Shown piece by piece: positions 15,988 to 25,153 of a stretch of DNA of 64,000 nucleotides. A program made the translations under genes and the position numbers. How positions within the stretch are numbered: position 1 is the first letter of the stretch; each line of letters opens with the position of its first letter. The stretch is from Phycisphaera sp. Lineage in GTDB: Bacteria > Planctomycetota > Phycisphaerae > Phycisphaerales > Zrk34. The notes beneath the pieces were generated by a model, which saw only the letters and a program-made list of their open reading frames with translations, did not search any database and was not told the DNA's origin. Location: contig WGMA01000017.1 in the NCBI GenBank assembly GCA_016125285.1, positions 46,607 through 110,606 on the forward strand, written 5' to 3'.

Positions 15988-18591
15988 ATGCAGGAAACGC
16001 CGGAAGTTTCATCGAAAGCGCTGACGAGCCGCTCGAACTGGGAGCCGAAGGTGCTGATCGCATCGATCGGGCTGCTGGCGATCGCCGCGGTGATCGGCAA
16101 CGTGTTCTACCTGATCCCCGAGATCGGCGACATCCTCGAGAAGTCGTTCAACTACCGCTACCTGTCGGACAGCACGACGTACTCGGTGTGCGAGGCGCTG
16201 GTCGCGGCGCTGGTGGTGTTCACGGCGATGCTGGCGTTCGAGCAGATCCGCGCGGGGCTGCCGGGCGCCGGGCCGATCATCGGCCTGACCCTCGTGTGGG
16301 CCGGCGCGACGGACCTGTCGCACATGGTGCTGACCGATCAGCTCCTTTCGGGCATGCCGAGGTCGGGCATCCCCCACCAGTTGATCGACGTCAGCTCGTG
16401 GGTGTGGGTCGTCTGCCGCACGTTCAGCGTGATGATCCTGATGTTCGGCGTGGTGGTCGTGCTCAAGCGGAAGCACGCGATCGCGACGCGCGCCGACATG
16501 GTGCTGATCTTCATCACCAGCCCGTTGCTGTTCGCCGTGTCCTACTACCTCGCGTGGTACGGCGCGACGCACTGGATCCCCGAGGCCCTGCTCGAGGGCG
16601 AGCCGATCCTCCGGCCGTGGGACCTGGTGCCGATGATGCTGTGGGTCTGCACGGCGGTGTTCGTGCTGCCGGTGTTCTACCTGCGCCGCCGCACGAACTT
16701 CACGCTGGCGCTGTGGCTCAGCGCCGTCCCGCAGATCGGCGCGCACGCGTACCTGGCGTTCATGTCCAACAACGTGTTCGACGTGCACTTCTACGTCGCC
16801 CAGTTCCTGCGTGTCATCGGCTACTTCACCGTCTTCGTGGGCATGCTGCTCGATCACAGCCGCGTGTACATCGAGCTGCGCGAGGCCAACGAGGACATGC
16901 TCAAGGCCGTTCTCGAACGCGACAAGGCCGAGACCACGATGGCCGAGACCGAGATCCTCTACGTCGGCCTCGTCGAATCGCTGCCGCTGGCCGTGTTCCA
17001 CAAGGACCTCGAGGGCCGCTTCACCTTCGTCAACGACCGGCTGTGCCACCTCGTCGGCGAGGAGGAGGTTCAGCTGATCGGCAAGTCCGACGCGGACTTC
17101 TTCCCCGAGGAGCTGGCGCAGAAGTACCGTTCGGACGACCTGGCGGTGGTCGAGACGGGCGAGACGTTCGAGGACGTGGAGCGGTTCATCAGCCACGACG
17201 GCCGCGAGATGTGGGTGCACGTGATGAAGAACCCGCTGTACAACCCCGAGGGCCGCGCGATCGGCATCCGCGGCATCTTCTGGGACATCACCGACAAGGT
17301 GAAGGCCGAGAAGCTCGCCGCGGACGAGCGTCGGCTGCGCGGCGCCGCGGAGGATGCGCAGGCGAACATGGTGGCGATGTACTACGGGCTGATCGAGGCG
17401 CTGCCGCTGGGCGTGTTCTGCAAGGACACCAAGGGCCGCTTCACCTACGTCAACGACCGCATGGCCTCGATGGTCGACCGCCCCGCCGCCGAACTCATCG
17501 GCAAGACCGATCACGACGTGTTCCCCAAGGACCTGGCCGACCGCTACGTGTCGGTGGCGCGGAAGGTGATCGAGCTCGGCGAGACGCACGACATGATCGA
17601 GCCTTACCGCAGCGGCGACGAGGCGTCGGGATTCGTGCACTACGTCATCGCGCCACAGATGGACGGCGAGGGGCACGTCACCGGCGTGCGCGGGTTCTTC
17701 TGGGACGTCACGGAGATGATGGAGGTGCGTCTGACGAACGGCGGCACGGGCGACGTGCAGCAGGCGCTGATGGACGAGCGCACGAAGCGCGAGCAGGCCG
17801 AGGCGTCGAACCGCGACTTCGAGGCGTTGTACAGCTCGCTGGTCGAGACGCTGCCGCTGGCGGTGTTCCGCAAGGACACGCAGGGGCGCTACACCTTCGC
17901 CAACAAGCGGTGGTGCAGGTCGAAGAACGTGACGCTGGGTGAGGTGATCGGCAAGACGGACTTCGAGTTCCACCCGAAGGAGCGGGCCGACAAGTACCGC
18001 CAGGACGACATGCGCGTGGTCGAGACGCGCGAGGCGTTGGACGACATCGAGGAGAACACCGACGCGGCGGGCAACATGATCCACGTGCACGTGCTCAAGA
18101 GCCCGCTGTACAACGCCGAGGGCGAGGTCATCGGCGTGCAGGGCATGTGGTGGGACGTGACCAGCCAGGTGAAGGCCGAGGAGGCGGCGCACGCGATCGA
18201 GTCGCTGTACATGGCGCTGCTGGAGTCGCTGCCGATGGCGATCTTCCGCAAGGACGCCGACGGTCGATACACGTTCGCCAACAAGCGCTGGTGCGACGCG
18301 AAGGGCCTCACGCCGCAGCAGGTCATCGGCAAGACGGACTACGACTTCCACCCCGCCGACCGCGCCGACAAGTTCCGCGCCGACGACCACCGCGTCATGG
18401 CCTCACACGAGCCGTTCGAGGACACCGAAGAAAACACCGACGCCAGCGGGCACACGATCAGGGTCCACGTGCTCAAGAGCCCCGTGCTCGACCGCAAGGG
18501 CAACGTCACCGGCGTGCAGGGCATGTGGTGGAAGGTCGACGACACGGGTCACGTCGAAGAGCCCGACCCCTCCGACAGCGACACGGCCTAG
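15988..18591 (+). CDS. Membrane sensor with four tandem PAS domains and no output domain
   Basis: 867 residues from ATG 15988 (AAGGG 7 nt upstream). About eight membrane helices fill residues 22-292, like a MASE-type sensory module. Four PAS domains follow at about 324-434, 464-577, 613-727 and 740-851. Each opens with a variant of SLP(L/M)A(V/I)FRKD..GR(F/Y)TF(A/V)N and closes with a PAC-like G(F/M)(F/W)WD(V/I)T. PAS3 and PAS4 are very alike (RWC, GKTD, FHP, ENTDA), pointing to recent duplication. The protein ends 16 residues after PAS4 with an acidic tail. There is no histidine kinase, GGDEF, EAL, HAMP or phosphatase domain, so the signal must pass through a partner protein. Confidence 0.85.
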   Translation: MQETPEVSSKALTSRSNWEPKVLIASIGLLAIAAVIGNVFYLIPEIGDILEKSFNYRYLSDSTTYSVCEALVAALVVFTAMLAFEQIRAGLPGAGPIIGLTLVWAGATDLSHMVLTDQLLSGMPRSGIPHQLIDVSSWVWVVCRTFSVMILMFGVVVVLKRKHAIATRADMVLIFITSPLLFAVSYYLAWYGATHWIPEALLEGEPILRPWDLVPMMLWVCTAVFVLPVFYLRRRTNFTLALWLSAVPQIGAHAYLAFMSNNVFDVHFYVAQFLRVIGYFTVFVGMLLDHSRVYIELREANEDMLKAVLERDKAETTMAETEILYVGLVESLPLAVFHKDLEGRFTFVNDRLCHLVGEEEVQLIGKSDADFFPEELAQKYRSDDLAVVETGETFEDVERFISHDGREMWVHVMKNPLYNPEGRAIGIRGIFWDITDKVKAEKLAADERRLRGAAEDAQANMVAMYYGLIEALPLGVFCKDTKGRFTYVNDRMASMVDRPAAELIGKTDHDVFPKDLADRYVSVARKVIELGETHDMIEPYRSGDEASGFVHYVIAPQMDGEGHVTGVRGFFWDVTEMMEVRLTNGGTGDVQQALMDERTKREQAEASNRDFEALYSSLVETLPLAVFRKDTQGRYTFANKRWCRSKNVTLGEVIGKTDFEFHPKERADKYRQDDMRVVETREALDDIEENTDAAGNMIHVHVLKSPLYNAEGEVIGVQGMWWDVTSQVKAEEAAHAIESLYMALLESLPMAIFRKDADGRYTFANKRWCDAKGLTPQQVIGKTDYDFHPADRADKFRADDHRVMASHEPFEDTEENTDASGHTIRVHVLKSPVLDRKGNVTGVQGMWWKVDDTGHVEEPDPSDSDTA

Positions 18592-18616
18592 CCGGATTAC
18601 AACGTCATTCCGGCTA
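18589..18616 (+). terminator. Stem-loop at the stop codon of the PAS gene
   Basis: TAGCCGGA, beginning at the TAG stop, is matched exactly by TCCGGCTA after a 12-nt loop, and TCTTCTCC follows. The stem is short and the pyrimidine tract is not all T, so termination is possible but not sure. Confidence 0.4.
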
Positions 18617-18761
18617 TCTTCTCCAACCATTCAACGCTTCGCCGCCCCACCGCATACCAACTCGTGAAGCGGGTCGACGTGGCCCGCGGCCTGACGGCTC
18701 CCTCTCCCCGGCAGGAAGAGGGGTTGCCGGACCAGTCTCCGCGCCCTTCCGGGAGCGAGCG

Positions 18762-19922
18762 ATGCTGTACGAACGCTTCGGCCTGACGCTGATGGTGACC
18801 CACGCCTGCAACCTGCGGTGCACGTACTGCTACACCGGCGCGAAGCTGCACAAGGCGATGCCGGCGTGCGTCGGCGTGCGGGCGATCGAGCGAGCGGCGT
18901 GGTCGGTCGAGGCCGGGGGTGGACTCGACCTGGCGTTCTTCGGCGGCGAACCGCTCGTCGAGGCGCCGCTCATCGAACGCCTCATCACCTACGCGCGCGG
19001 CGTCGCCGACCGGGCCGGCATCGGTCTCACCATGACCCTCACAACCAACGGCACGGTCACGACCGCCGCGGCGATGCGCGTGCTCACCGCCGACGGCATG
19101 CGTCCCGTCGTCAGCCACGACGGCCTGACCGACACGCACGACCGACACCGCCTCACCGTCGCCGGGCAGCCGACGTCGAGCCGCGTCGAGGCGACGATCG
19201 CTCGGTTCATCAACGCCGGCGTCACGCCGCGCGTCAACATGGTTGTGCGGCCCGACACGCTGGCCGACGCCGCGGCGGGCGTCCGTCACCTCCGCTCGCT
19301 CGGCGTGACGCACACCGACCTGTCGCTCGACCTGTGGACGACGTGGTCGTCCGGCGACACGGCGACGATGCGTGGCGCCGTCGCTGCGTGCGCCGACGTG
19401 TGGCGCGAAGGCCTGCCCACCTGCGGCATCAGCTGCTTCGACGAGAAGGCCGCCCGACTCGCGGCCGTGCCGCTCACGCGCACCGCACGCTGCGGGTTCG
19501 GCGCGGGCGAGATCGCCGTCGCGCCGTCCGGCCATCTGTACCCCTGCGAACGCCTCATCGGCGCGGACCTCGACGACAACCCGATGCGCCTCGCCGGGCA
19601 CGCGATGGACGGCGGCGACGACTTCCTCCCCGCCGAGCGGCGCGACGCCGAGGCCTGCGCCGGGCGATCGCACACGTCGTGCGACGCGTGCCCCGTCGCG
19701 TCGATGTGCTCCACCACGTGCCGGTGCAGCAATTACGTCCGCACCGGTTCGACCGCCACGCCCGACCGGCTCCTTTGCCTGTGGAACGAGCTGGTGCTGC
19801 GCGAGACGCTCCGCGTGCTGCGACCGCTCGACGCCGATCGCGACACGGAATCAATCCCCGACGCGCAACCCGTGGCGCGTCTTTCCAATCCCAATCTGAC
19901 GGAGGTGAGGACCCATGTCTGA
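18762..19922 (+). CDS. Radical SAM/SPASM-domain peptide-modifying enzyme
   Basis: 386 residues from ATG 18762 (GGGAG about 7 nt upstream). The radical SAM cluster motif CNLRCTYC binds the catalytic [4Fe-4S] (Cys16, Cys20, Cys23). It is followed by the SAM-binding FFGGEPL motif and LTTNGTVTT. The C-terminal third is a SPASM-type domain: CGFGAGEIAVAPSGHLYPCE, then CDACPVASMCSTTCRC, with enough Cys for auxiliary clusters. This architecture is typical of RiPP maturases and sulfatase-maturase-like (anSME) enzymes. The stop overlaps the next gene by 8 bp, and that gene overlaps a signal peptidase gene by 4 bp, so the enzyme probably acts on the small membrane protein next to it. An anSME role is the main alternative. 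Confidence 0.85.
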   Translation: MLYERFGLTLMVTHACNLRCTYCYTGAKLHKAMPACVGVRAIERAAWSVEAGGGLDLAFFGGEPLVEAPLIERLITYARGVADRAGIGLTMTLTTNGTVTTAAAMRVLTADGMRPVVSHDGLTDTHDRHRLTVAGQPTSSRVEATIARFINAGVTPRVNMVVRPDTLADAAAGVRHLRSLGVTHTDLSLDLWTTWSSGDTATMRGAVAACADVWREGLPTCGISCFDEKAARLAAVPLTRTARCGFGAGEIAVAPSGHLYPCERLIGADLDDNPMRLAGHAMDGGDDFLPAERRDAEACAGRSHTSCDACPVASMCSTTCRCSNYVRTGSTATPDRLLCLWNELVLRETLRVLRPLDADRDTESIPDAQPVARLSNPNLTEVRTHV

Positions 19923-20268
19923 CGCAAACACACCGCAAGACACGCCGCCTGAACCGGCCGATACGGACCCGATCGAAGACCTGCAGGGCGAACCGCAGGC
20001 GCCGACCCAGGTCGCGGCGAAGGTGAACCAGGCGGTCGGCGTGCTCGGCGGAGGCGTTCTCGCGGCGGGCCTGCTGGTGGTGCTCGTCGGTGGAACGCTC
20101 AGCAGCACGGCCGGCGCGACCTGCTCGACGCGACTGACGTGGGAGCAGCGGCAGGCGGAGATCGACCAGGCGATCCGCGAGGCCGAGGCGTCGGAGGCGG
20201 CGGACGCGTCGCGCGACACGCCCGAGGTCGATACGTCACCCGACAACCCGGAGGCCGACACGCCGTGA
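19915..20268 (+). CDS. Single-pass membrane protein, candidate substrate of the radical SAM enzyme
   Basis: 117 residues, no family recognised. The acidic, Pro-rich N-terminus (1-35) leads into one membrane helix (about 41-62), then a Ser/Thr/Ala stretch ending in the only Cys (Cys70). An amphipathic helix follows with one Trp (LTWEQRQAEIDQAIREAEA, about 74-92), then an acidic Asp/Pro/Thr tail. GGAGGTGAGG lies just before the ATG, the strongest ribosome site in this region, suggesting a much higher translation rate than its neighbours. It lies between a radical SAM/SPASM gene and a signal peptidase gene with overlaps on both sides. This fits a modified and processed precursor, but a structural or adaptor role is possible. 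Confidence 0.8.
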   Translation: MSDANTPQDTPPEPADTDPIEDLQGEPQAPTQVAAKVNQAVGVLGGGVLAAGLLVVLVGGTLSSTAGATCSTRLTWEQRQAEIDQAIREAEASEAADASRDTPEVDTSPDNPEADTP

Positions 20269-20852
20269 GCGCAAGCGCGAACATTGCGGCCGCCACGTCA
20301 ACGCCGCGCCGCTCGTGGTGGCGTCGCCTGCTGCGGTGGGCCGAGCGCGTTCTCGCGGGGTTCGGCGGGCTGACGCTGATCTATCTGTGCTTCTTCGACG
20401 TGACCGCGATCGTGTCGGAGTCGATGAAGCCGACGCTCGTCGGCACGCCCACCACGCAGCGCGACTACGTGCTCAGCGAACGCATCACCTACTGGTTCCG
20501 CGCCCCGCGTCGGTGGGAGATCGTGGGATTCACCAACCCCGACGGCATCCACGTCATGAAGCGCGTCGCGGCGTTCCCCGGCGAGACGATCGCCGTGCGC
20601 GCCGGCAAGCCGCTGATCAACGGCGAGCCCATCGACCGACCGGCCGCGATCGCGTCGCGGATCTACTACCCGTTCGGCAAGCTGCGCGGCGGTAAGCCGT
20701 ACACCTGCGAGTCGGGCTACTTCGTGCTCGGCGACGACTCGCGGGATTCGTACGACAGCCGGTATACGGGGGAACTGGCGCGGGACGATGTGGACGGGCG
20801 TGCGGTGCTGATCGTGTGGCCGCCGAACCGGATGGGATGGATCACGCCGTAG
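20265..20852 (+). CDS. lepB: Signal peptidase I (S26 family)
   Basis: 195 residues from GTG 20265, which overlaps the stop of the small membrane protein (GTGA). One N-terminal membrane helix (about 27-46) is followed by the S26 boxes: SESMKPT with catalytic Ser53, HVMKRVAAFPGE with general-base Lys99, and VLGDDSRDSYDSR (box E). All catalytic residues are present. Type I signal peptidases cut exported precursors on the outer face of the membrane. Because this copy is co-translated with a small membrane protein and a radical SAM enzyme, it may be dedicated to that substrate rather than the housekeeping enzyme. It overlaps the end of the opposite-strand gene by 11 bp. Confidence 0.92.
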   Translation: MSASANIAAATSTPRRSWWRRLLRWAERVLAGFGGLTLIYLCFFDVTAIVSESMKPTLVGTPTTQRDYVLSERITYWFRAPRRWEIVGFTNPDGIHVMKRVAAFPGETIAVRAGKPLINGEPIDRPAAIASRIYYPFGKLRGGKPYTCESGYFVLGDDSRDSYDSRYTGELARDDVDGRAVLIVWPPNRMGWITP

Positions 20853-21276
20853 TACGCCCATCTTCCGGGTCGCCGCCGGTGCACGACGGACTCGAGTGCT
20901 TCAGGATGTCACGCGCGATTCGCACCGCTTCTTCGGGCGAAGCGGTGGACTCGATGTGGTAGTCGTTGCCGGCCATGCCTTCCATCATGCGAGCCATGCC
21001 GTGATGCAGGCCGGGAGGCGCGATCAACACCGTGCCGAGCATACCTGCGTCGTGCTTGAGCTGGCTGAACTCCTCCCGCCAGACCGCGTACTCGCTGAAT
21101 TGGATATCGAAGTCATCGATCTCAACGAATGAGACAACTTCCACGAATGGGTTAGGAACGCTTGGGTCACTCAGTATGCGCCGTGTGTATTCCGTGTGGT
21201 CGGAAACGGCGAGCGTACCCCAGACTCTAACGTGGACGATCGCGTACTTCGGGTCAACCGCGTACTCGAAGGCCAT
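20842..21276 (-). CDS. Small STAS-like hypothetical protein
   Basis: 144 residues, alpha/beta. The start (FEYAVDPKYAIVHVRVWGTL) and middle (EVVSFVEIDDFDI) resemble SpoIIAA/STAS-like proteins that sit with signalling partners, but there is no phosphorylated Ser motif that I can point to. The family is therefore only suggested. No signal peptide or membrane helix. ATG at 21276 lies exactly where a transcript from the TACAAT box at 21283-21288 would start, so the mRNA is probably leaderless. It is tail to tail with the signal peptidase gene, overlapping by 11 bp. Confidence 0.65.
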   Translation of the reverse strand: MAFEYAVDPKYAIVHVRVWGTLAVSDHTEYTRRILSDPSVPNPFVEVVSFVEIDDFDIQFSEYAVWREEFSQLKHDAGMLGTVLIAPPGLHHGMARMMEGMAGNDYHIESTASPEEAVRIARDILKHSSPSCTGGDPEDGRTTA

Positions 21277-21282
21277 GCAGGT

Positions 21283-21288
21283 ATTGTA
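21283..21288 (-). promoter_or_regulatory. -10 box for a leaderless transcript
   Basis: TACAAT on the minus strand; the expected start (7 nt on) is 21276, the A of the ATG. Confidence 0.55.
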
Positions 21289-21362
21289 ACCGCAACGCGC
21301 CGAATCCGTGTGTTAATTTTCCTCGGGGCTTATCGGAATTGCTGCCCGGGATCACCCGCAGG

Positions 21363-22739
21363 CTATTTGGAGGCTTTCTTCGACGCACGCGGCTTGTGCT
21401 GAACCATCGGCCAGTTCGGGTCTTCCGTGCGGGCGTCCTTCATGTAAGCCTCGGCCTTGGCCACGAGGTCGGGTTGCTCGGCCGACACGTCCTTCGACTC
21501 GCTGACGTCGCTGGCGAGGTCATACAGCTCGATCGGTTTCTCCGGGCCGTTGCGCACGGCCTTCCAGTCGCCGAAACGCACCGCCTGGATCGACGTGCCT
21601 TCGTGCAACTCCCAATAGAAGTAGTCACGCGTCGGCGCGGGGCCGCCCTTGAGGAACGACACGAGCGAGTGGCCGTCGATCTGCGCGTCGGCGGGGATCT
21701 TCGCGCCGGCGAGTTCCGCGGCGGTCGGGAAGAAGTCCCAGAACGCCCAAGGCTCGTTACGCACCGCGCCCGCCGGCACCTTGCCCGGCCAGCGGACGAG
21801 CGCCGCCTGTCGCAACGCGCCCTCGTACATGCCGCGCTTGAACCCGCGGAGCATCCCGCCCATCGTCTGGTCGAATCGCTTGCCGATCGCCGAGCTCGGG
21901 GAGAACGACGAGCCGTTGTCACCAACGAAGAACACGATCGTGTTGTCGTCGATCTTCAGTTCCTTGAGCAGGTCGAACAGCCGGCCCATGTCGCTGTCGA
22001 GCCGCGTAACCATCGCCGCGTAGGTCTTCTCCTGGTTGGACCAGTCCTTGTCGGCGTAGATGCCCAGGTCGTCGATCTCGTACTTCCCGTGCGGCAGCGT
22101 CGTCGAGTAGAAAAAGAAGAACGGCTTGTCGGCGTGCTCGCGGATCCAGTTCAGCGAGTCGGTCTCGATCAGCTCGTCGGCGTAGGTTTCCTTCTTGCCG
22201 CCGGCGTTGCCCGGCAGGTCGAACCGCTTGTCGTTGTTGTAGAGGTAGGTCGGGAAGTAGCTGTGGGCGTGACGCTGGCAGTTGTACCCGTAGAAGTGAT
22301 CGAATCCGAGCTTCAGCGGGCTGCCGGTGGTGTCGAACATGCCCATGCCCCACTTGCCGGTGCACATCGTGGCGTAGCCGGCGTCCTTGAGGACCTGGGC
22401 GATGGTGAGCGTGCCGGGCGGCAGCGGCATCTGGCCCTCGGGCTGGATCTCGCGGTTGGCGCGGATGGGGCTGTGGCCCATGTGGCGGCCGATCATCACG
22501 GACGTGCGCGACGGCGCACACACGCTCGTGCCGGCGTACGCCTGCCAGTACATCGTGCCTTCCTTCGCCATGCGATCGAGCACGGGCGTCTTGATCAGCT
22601 TCTGCCCGTAGCAGCCCAGGTCGCCCTGCGCGATGTCGTCGGAGAGGACGAAGATGATGTTGGGCCGATCCGCGGCGCGGGTGAACGGGACGAACAGGCC
22701 GCAGGCCACAACAGCGACAGCGAACCATGCGAAGCGCAT
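21363..22739 (-). CDS. Secreted sulfatase (arylsulfatase type)
   Basis: 458 residues from ATG 22739, chosen because AAGGAG lies 6 nt upstream; a TTG two codons earlier would leave no spacing. A signal peptide covers about 1-22. The core is complete: metal-binding Asp pair in [14 protein letters not shown], the formylglycine signature [12 protein letters not shown] with Cys74, GKWGMG with the active-site Lys, and FFVGDNGSS. The C-terminal region ([28 protein letters not shown]) is typical of planctomycete arylsulfatases. It should hydrolyse sulfate esters outside the cytoplasm. The exact substrate class cannot be given from sequence alone. Confidence 0.92.
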   Translation of the reverse strand: MRFAWFAVAVVACGLFVPFTRAADRPNIIFVLSDDIAQGDLGCYGQKLIKTPVLDRMAKEGTMYWQAYAGTSVCAPSRTSVMIGRHMGHSPIRANREIQPEGQMPLPPGTLTIAQVLKDAGYATMCTGKWGMGMFDTTGSPLKLGFDHFYGYNCQRHAHSYFPTYLYNNDKRFDLPGNAGGKKETYADELIETDSLNWIREHADKPFFFFYSTTLPHGKYEIDDLGIYADKDWSNQEKTYAAMVTRLDSDMGRLFDLLKELKIDDNTIVFFVGDNGSSFSPSSAIGKRFDQTMGGMLRGFKRGMYEGALRQAALVRWPGKVPAGAVRNEPWAFWDFFPTAAELAGAKIPADAQIDGHSLVSFLKGGPAPTRDYFYWELHEGTSIQAVRFGDWKAVRNGPEKPIELYDLASDVSESKDVSAEQPDLVAKAEAYMKDARTEDPNWPMVQHKPRASKKASK

Positions 22740-22874
22740 GCGCAACTCCTTGGTGTGCTCCTGGGATTATCCGCTGGCGGACGTGCAACCGCCGTGGTGC
22801 CGGACCATTGTTCGTGCGCCGAGGCGACGAGGCAAGCGGTGCGGAAGTTTGAATGCCGGCTGCTCGTCAGGGCC

Positions 22875-24257
22875 TCACGCCTCGGCGATCGCGTCCTTGT
22901 CCTCGCGCCGGCGGCCGCGGATCAGCAGCTTGATCGGCACCTCCTCGAACGGCAGACGCTCGCGGAAGTTGTTGAGGATGTACCGCTGGTAGCGGTCGTC
23001 GAACAGGTCGGGGTGGTTGACGAACATCGCGATCGTCGGCGGCGCGACGGCGGGCTGGGTGACGTAGAAGATCTTCGCCTGCTTGCCGAGCCGGCCGGAC
23101 GGCCCGCGCTGCTCGAGGATCTGCTTGACGACGCTGTTCAGCTCGCCGGTGCCGACACGCGTGTTGGCCTGCTTGTGCAGCTCGCACGCCATGAGCACCG
23201 CGTCGCGGATGCCGTCGTTGTCCTTCGCGGAGATGAACGCGATCGGGCAGTAGTCCAGCCCGCGCAGCGCGTCGTTGAGGTACTCGATGTAATCCTCGGG
23301 CGTGAGCTTGTCCTTGACCAGGTCCCACTTGTTGACTACCAGCACGCACGGCTTGTAGTGCTCGATGATCTCACCGCTGAGCTTCTTGTCGACCTGGCTC
23401 ACCGCCTCGGTGGCGTCGATGACGAGCATCACGACGTCGGCGCGACGCACGGCCCGCAGCGCGCGGTGCATGCTGTAGTACTCGATGTCGTCCTGCACGC
23501 TCTTGCGCTTGCGCAGGCCCGCGGTGTCGATCGCGGTGAACGACCGGCCGTCGACCTCGAACCGCACGTCGATGCTGTCGCGCGTCGTGCCCGCCATCTC
23601 CGAGGCGATCACGCGCTTGGCGCCGGCCAGCGCGTTGACCAGCGTGCTCTTGCCGGCGTTGCGCTTGCCGACGATCGCGAGCTTCATCTCCGTCGGCTTC
23701 GGCGGCACGTGCGACAGGTCGTAGTCGATGTTGTCGGCGATGGCGTCGATGAGGTCGAACTTGCCGCGCTTCGTCGTCGCCGACACGGTGATTGGCACGC
23801 CGAGGCCCAGCGACGTCGCCTCCAGCGCGTCGGCTTCGAGCTTTTCGTTGTCGACCTTGTTGGCCACGAGCAGCATGCGCTTCGTCTTGCTCACGCGCTT
23901 ACGCAGCAGCTGGGCGACCGTCTGGTCGAGCGGCATCACGCCGGTCTGCGCGTCGATGACGAACACGATCAACGCCGCCTCGTCGACGGCGTGGGCGATC
24001 TGCTGCTCGATGTCATCGGTGAGGATGTTGTACTCATCGTCGCCGGCGTAGACGCCGTAGCCGCCGGTGTCGACCAGCTCGCAGAAGCGCGGCGGGCCAC
24101 CCTTCTTGGCGGGAGGCAGATCGAGCTCGTGGGTGACGCGATCGCGCGTCACTCCCGCGGTCGGGTCGACGATGCTGATGCGACGCCCGGCGAGCATGTT
24201 CATCAGGCTGCTCTTACCGACGTTGGGGCGTCCGACGATGGCGACTTGGGGAAGCAT
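22875..24257 (-). CDS. der: Ribosome biogenesis GTPase Der (EngA)
   Basis: 460 residues with two tandem GTPase domains and a KH-like C-terminus, the layout unique to Der. G-domain 1: GRPNVGKS (P-loop), DTGG, NKVD. G-domain 2: GKRNAGKS (Ala in place of the usual Val), DTAG, NKWD. The last 100 residues include FVNHPDLFDDRYQRYILNNFRE, the KH-like end. Der is needed for 50S subunit maturation. ATG 24257 starts at MLPQVAIVGRPN; longer in-frame starts run through tsaB and are not believed. It lies 23 bp downstream of tsaB on the same strand, so the two are probably one operon. Confidence 0.97.
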   Translation of the reverse strand: MLPQVAIVGRPNVGKSSLMNMLAGRRISIVDPTAGVTRDRVTHELDLPPAKKGGPPRFCELVDTGGYGVYAGDDEYNILTDDIEQQIAHAVDEAALIVFVIDAQTGVMPLDQTVAQLLRKRVSKTKRMLLVANKVDNEKLEADALEATSLGLGVPITVSATTKRGKFDLIDAIADNIDYDLSHVPPKPTEMKLAIVGKRNAGKSTLVNALAGAKRVIASEMAGTTRDSIDVRFEVDGRSFTAIDTAGLRKRKSVQDDIEYYSMHRALRAVRRADVVMLVIDATEAVSQVDKKLSGEIIEHYKPCVLVVNKWDLVKDKLTPEDYIEYLNDALRGLDYCPIAFISAKDNDGIRDAVLMACELHKQANTRVGTGELNSVVKQILEQRGPSGRLGKQAKIFYVTQPAVAPPTIAMFVNHPDLFDDRYQRYILNNFRERLPFEEVPIKLLIRGRRREDKDAIAEA

Positions 24258-24280
24258 GGCGTGTCTCGATTCACTGCGTA

Positions 24281-24994
24281 TCACGAATCGGCGTCTTGCG
24301 ATCCGGCCGATTCCTTCGCTCGCCACACCTCTTCGGCTTCGGGTAGGCGGACATACATGGGGGTCAATTGTACGGCATCGACATACGCGTCGTTGGCCGC
24401 GGCGGCGCGACCGAGCGCCCACACCACCGCGCTACGCGGCGTGGCCAACACGCGGTCCAGCAGCGTCACCCGCGCCGGCCAGTCGTGTTCCGGCAGCTTG
24501 TCGGCGATCAGCGCGACCTCGCCGTCCACACGCTCGCACAGCTCGCCGGGCGTGAGCAGCGACGGTTCGATCCGCGTCGACCAAGCGCCGTCGTCGCCGC
24601 GGTCATACACGCCGGTGAAGCACTGGCCGCGCTTGGCGTTGAGCATCACGGCGACGCGCGTGCGGTCGGCCGGGGCGTTGCGGGCGACGGCGTCGAGCGT
24701 GGGTACGGCCACGAGCCTGGCGCCGACGGTCAAGCCCATCACTTTCGCAGTCGTGACGCCGATCCGCAATCCGGTAAACGACCCGGGGCCGACCGAAACG
24801 TAGACCTCGCCGATCTGCGCCGGGGTCACGCCGTGGCGTCGGCACACGTCGTCGATCGCCGGGAGCAGGTCGACGGCGTGCCGGCGCTGCTCGGGCAGGT
24901 CGACGGACTCGACGACGGTGTCGCCGCGGCCGAGGGTGACGCTGCCGTGGCGGCTCGACGTCTCGATCGCCAGGTTGTAGGGGCCGTCGGTCAT
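24281..24994 (-). CDS. tsaB: tRNA threonylcarbamoyladenosine biosynthesis protein TsaB
   Basis: 237 residues from ATG 24994. The N-terminus has the ASKHA-type strand LAIETSSRHGSVTLG, and the TsaB signature VSVGPGSFTGLRIGVTTAKVM is clear. The motif LNAKRGQCFTGVYD follows, as in other TsaB proteins. With TsaD and TsaE it makes the t6A modification at position 37 of ANN-reading tRNAs, acting as a dimerisation partner rather than a catalyst. der follows 23 bp later. A TATACT box at 25003-25008 would start transcription 2 nt before the ATG, and no ribosome site is present. Confidence 0.95.
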   Translation of the reverse strand: MTDGPYNLAIETSSRHGSVTLGRGDTVVESVDLPEQRRHAVDLLPAIDDVCRRHGVTPAQIGEVYVSVGPGSFTGLRIGVTTAKVMGLTVGARLVAVPTLDAVARNAPADRTRVAVMLNAKRGQCFTGVYDRGDDGAWSTRIEPSLLTPGELCERVDGEVALIADKLPEHDWPARVTLLDRVLATPRSAVVWALGRAAAANDAYVDAVQLTPMYVRLPEAEEVWRAKESAGSQDADS

Positions 24995-25002
24995 GGGTGG
25001 GC

Positions 25003-25008
25003 AGTATA
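25003..25008 (-). promoter_or_regulatory. -10 box for a near-leaderless tsaB-der transcript
   Basis: TATACT on the minus strand; the expected start is 24996, 2 nt before the tsaB ATG. Confidence 0.5.
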
Positions 25009-25153
25009 GCGAGGTCGGCCGCGATCGCACGGCCGGGGCGTGGTTGTTGCCGGTCGATCCTTGCGGTAAAAATGACGTACGGCGAACGGGGTGCGCCCGG
25101 TTCGGGTACAGTTCACAGCGGCGCATCCGTGGCGTTTAACAGGGAGCCGAGCG

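Noticed and set aside
15324..17942. An 872-codon plus-strand frame across marC and the PAS gene
   Set aside because: It is antisense to marC and out of frame with the PAS protein, and has no domain.
21339..24803. A 1154-codon open frame on the plus strand
   Set aside because: It is antisense to a sulfatase, der and tsaB, all with full family motifs. Its composition (Arg, Val, Asp, His) is what GC-rich shadow frames give.
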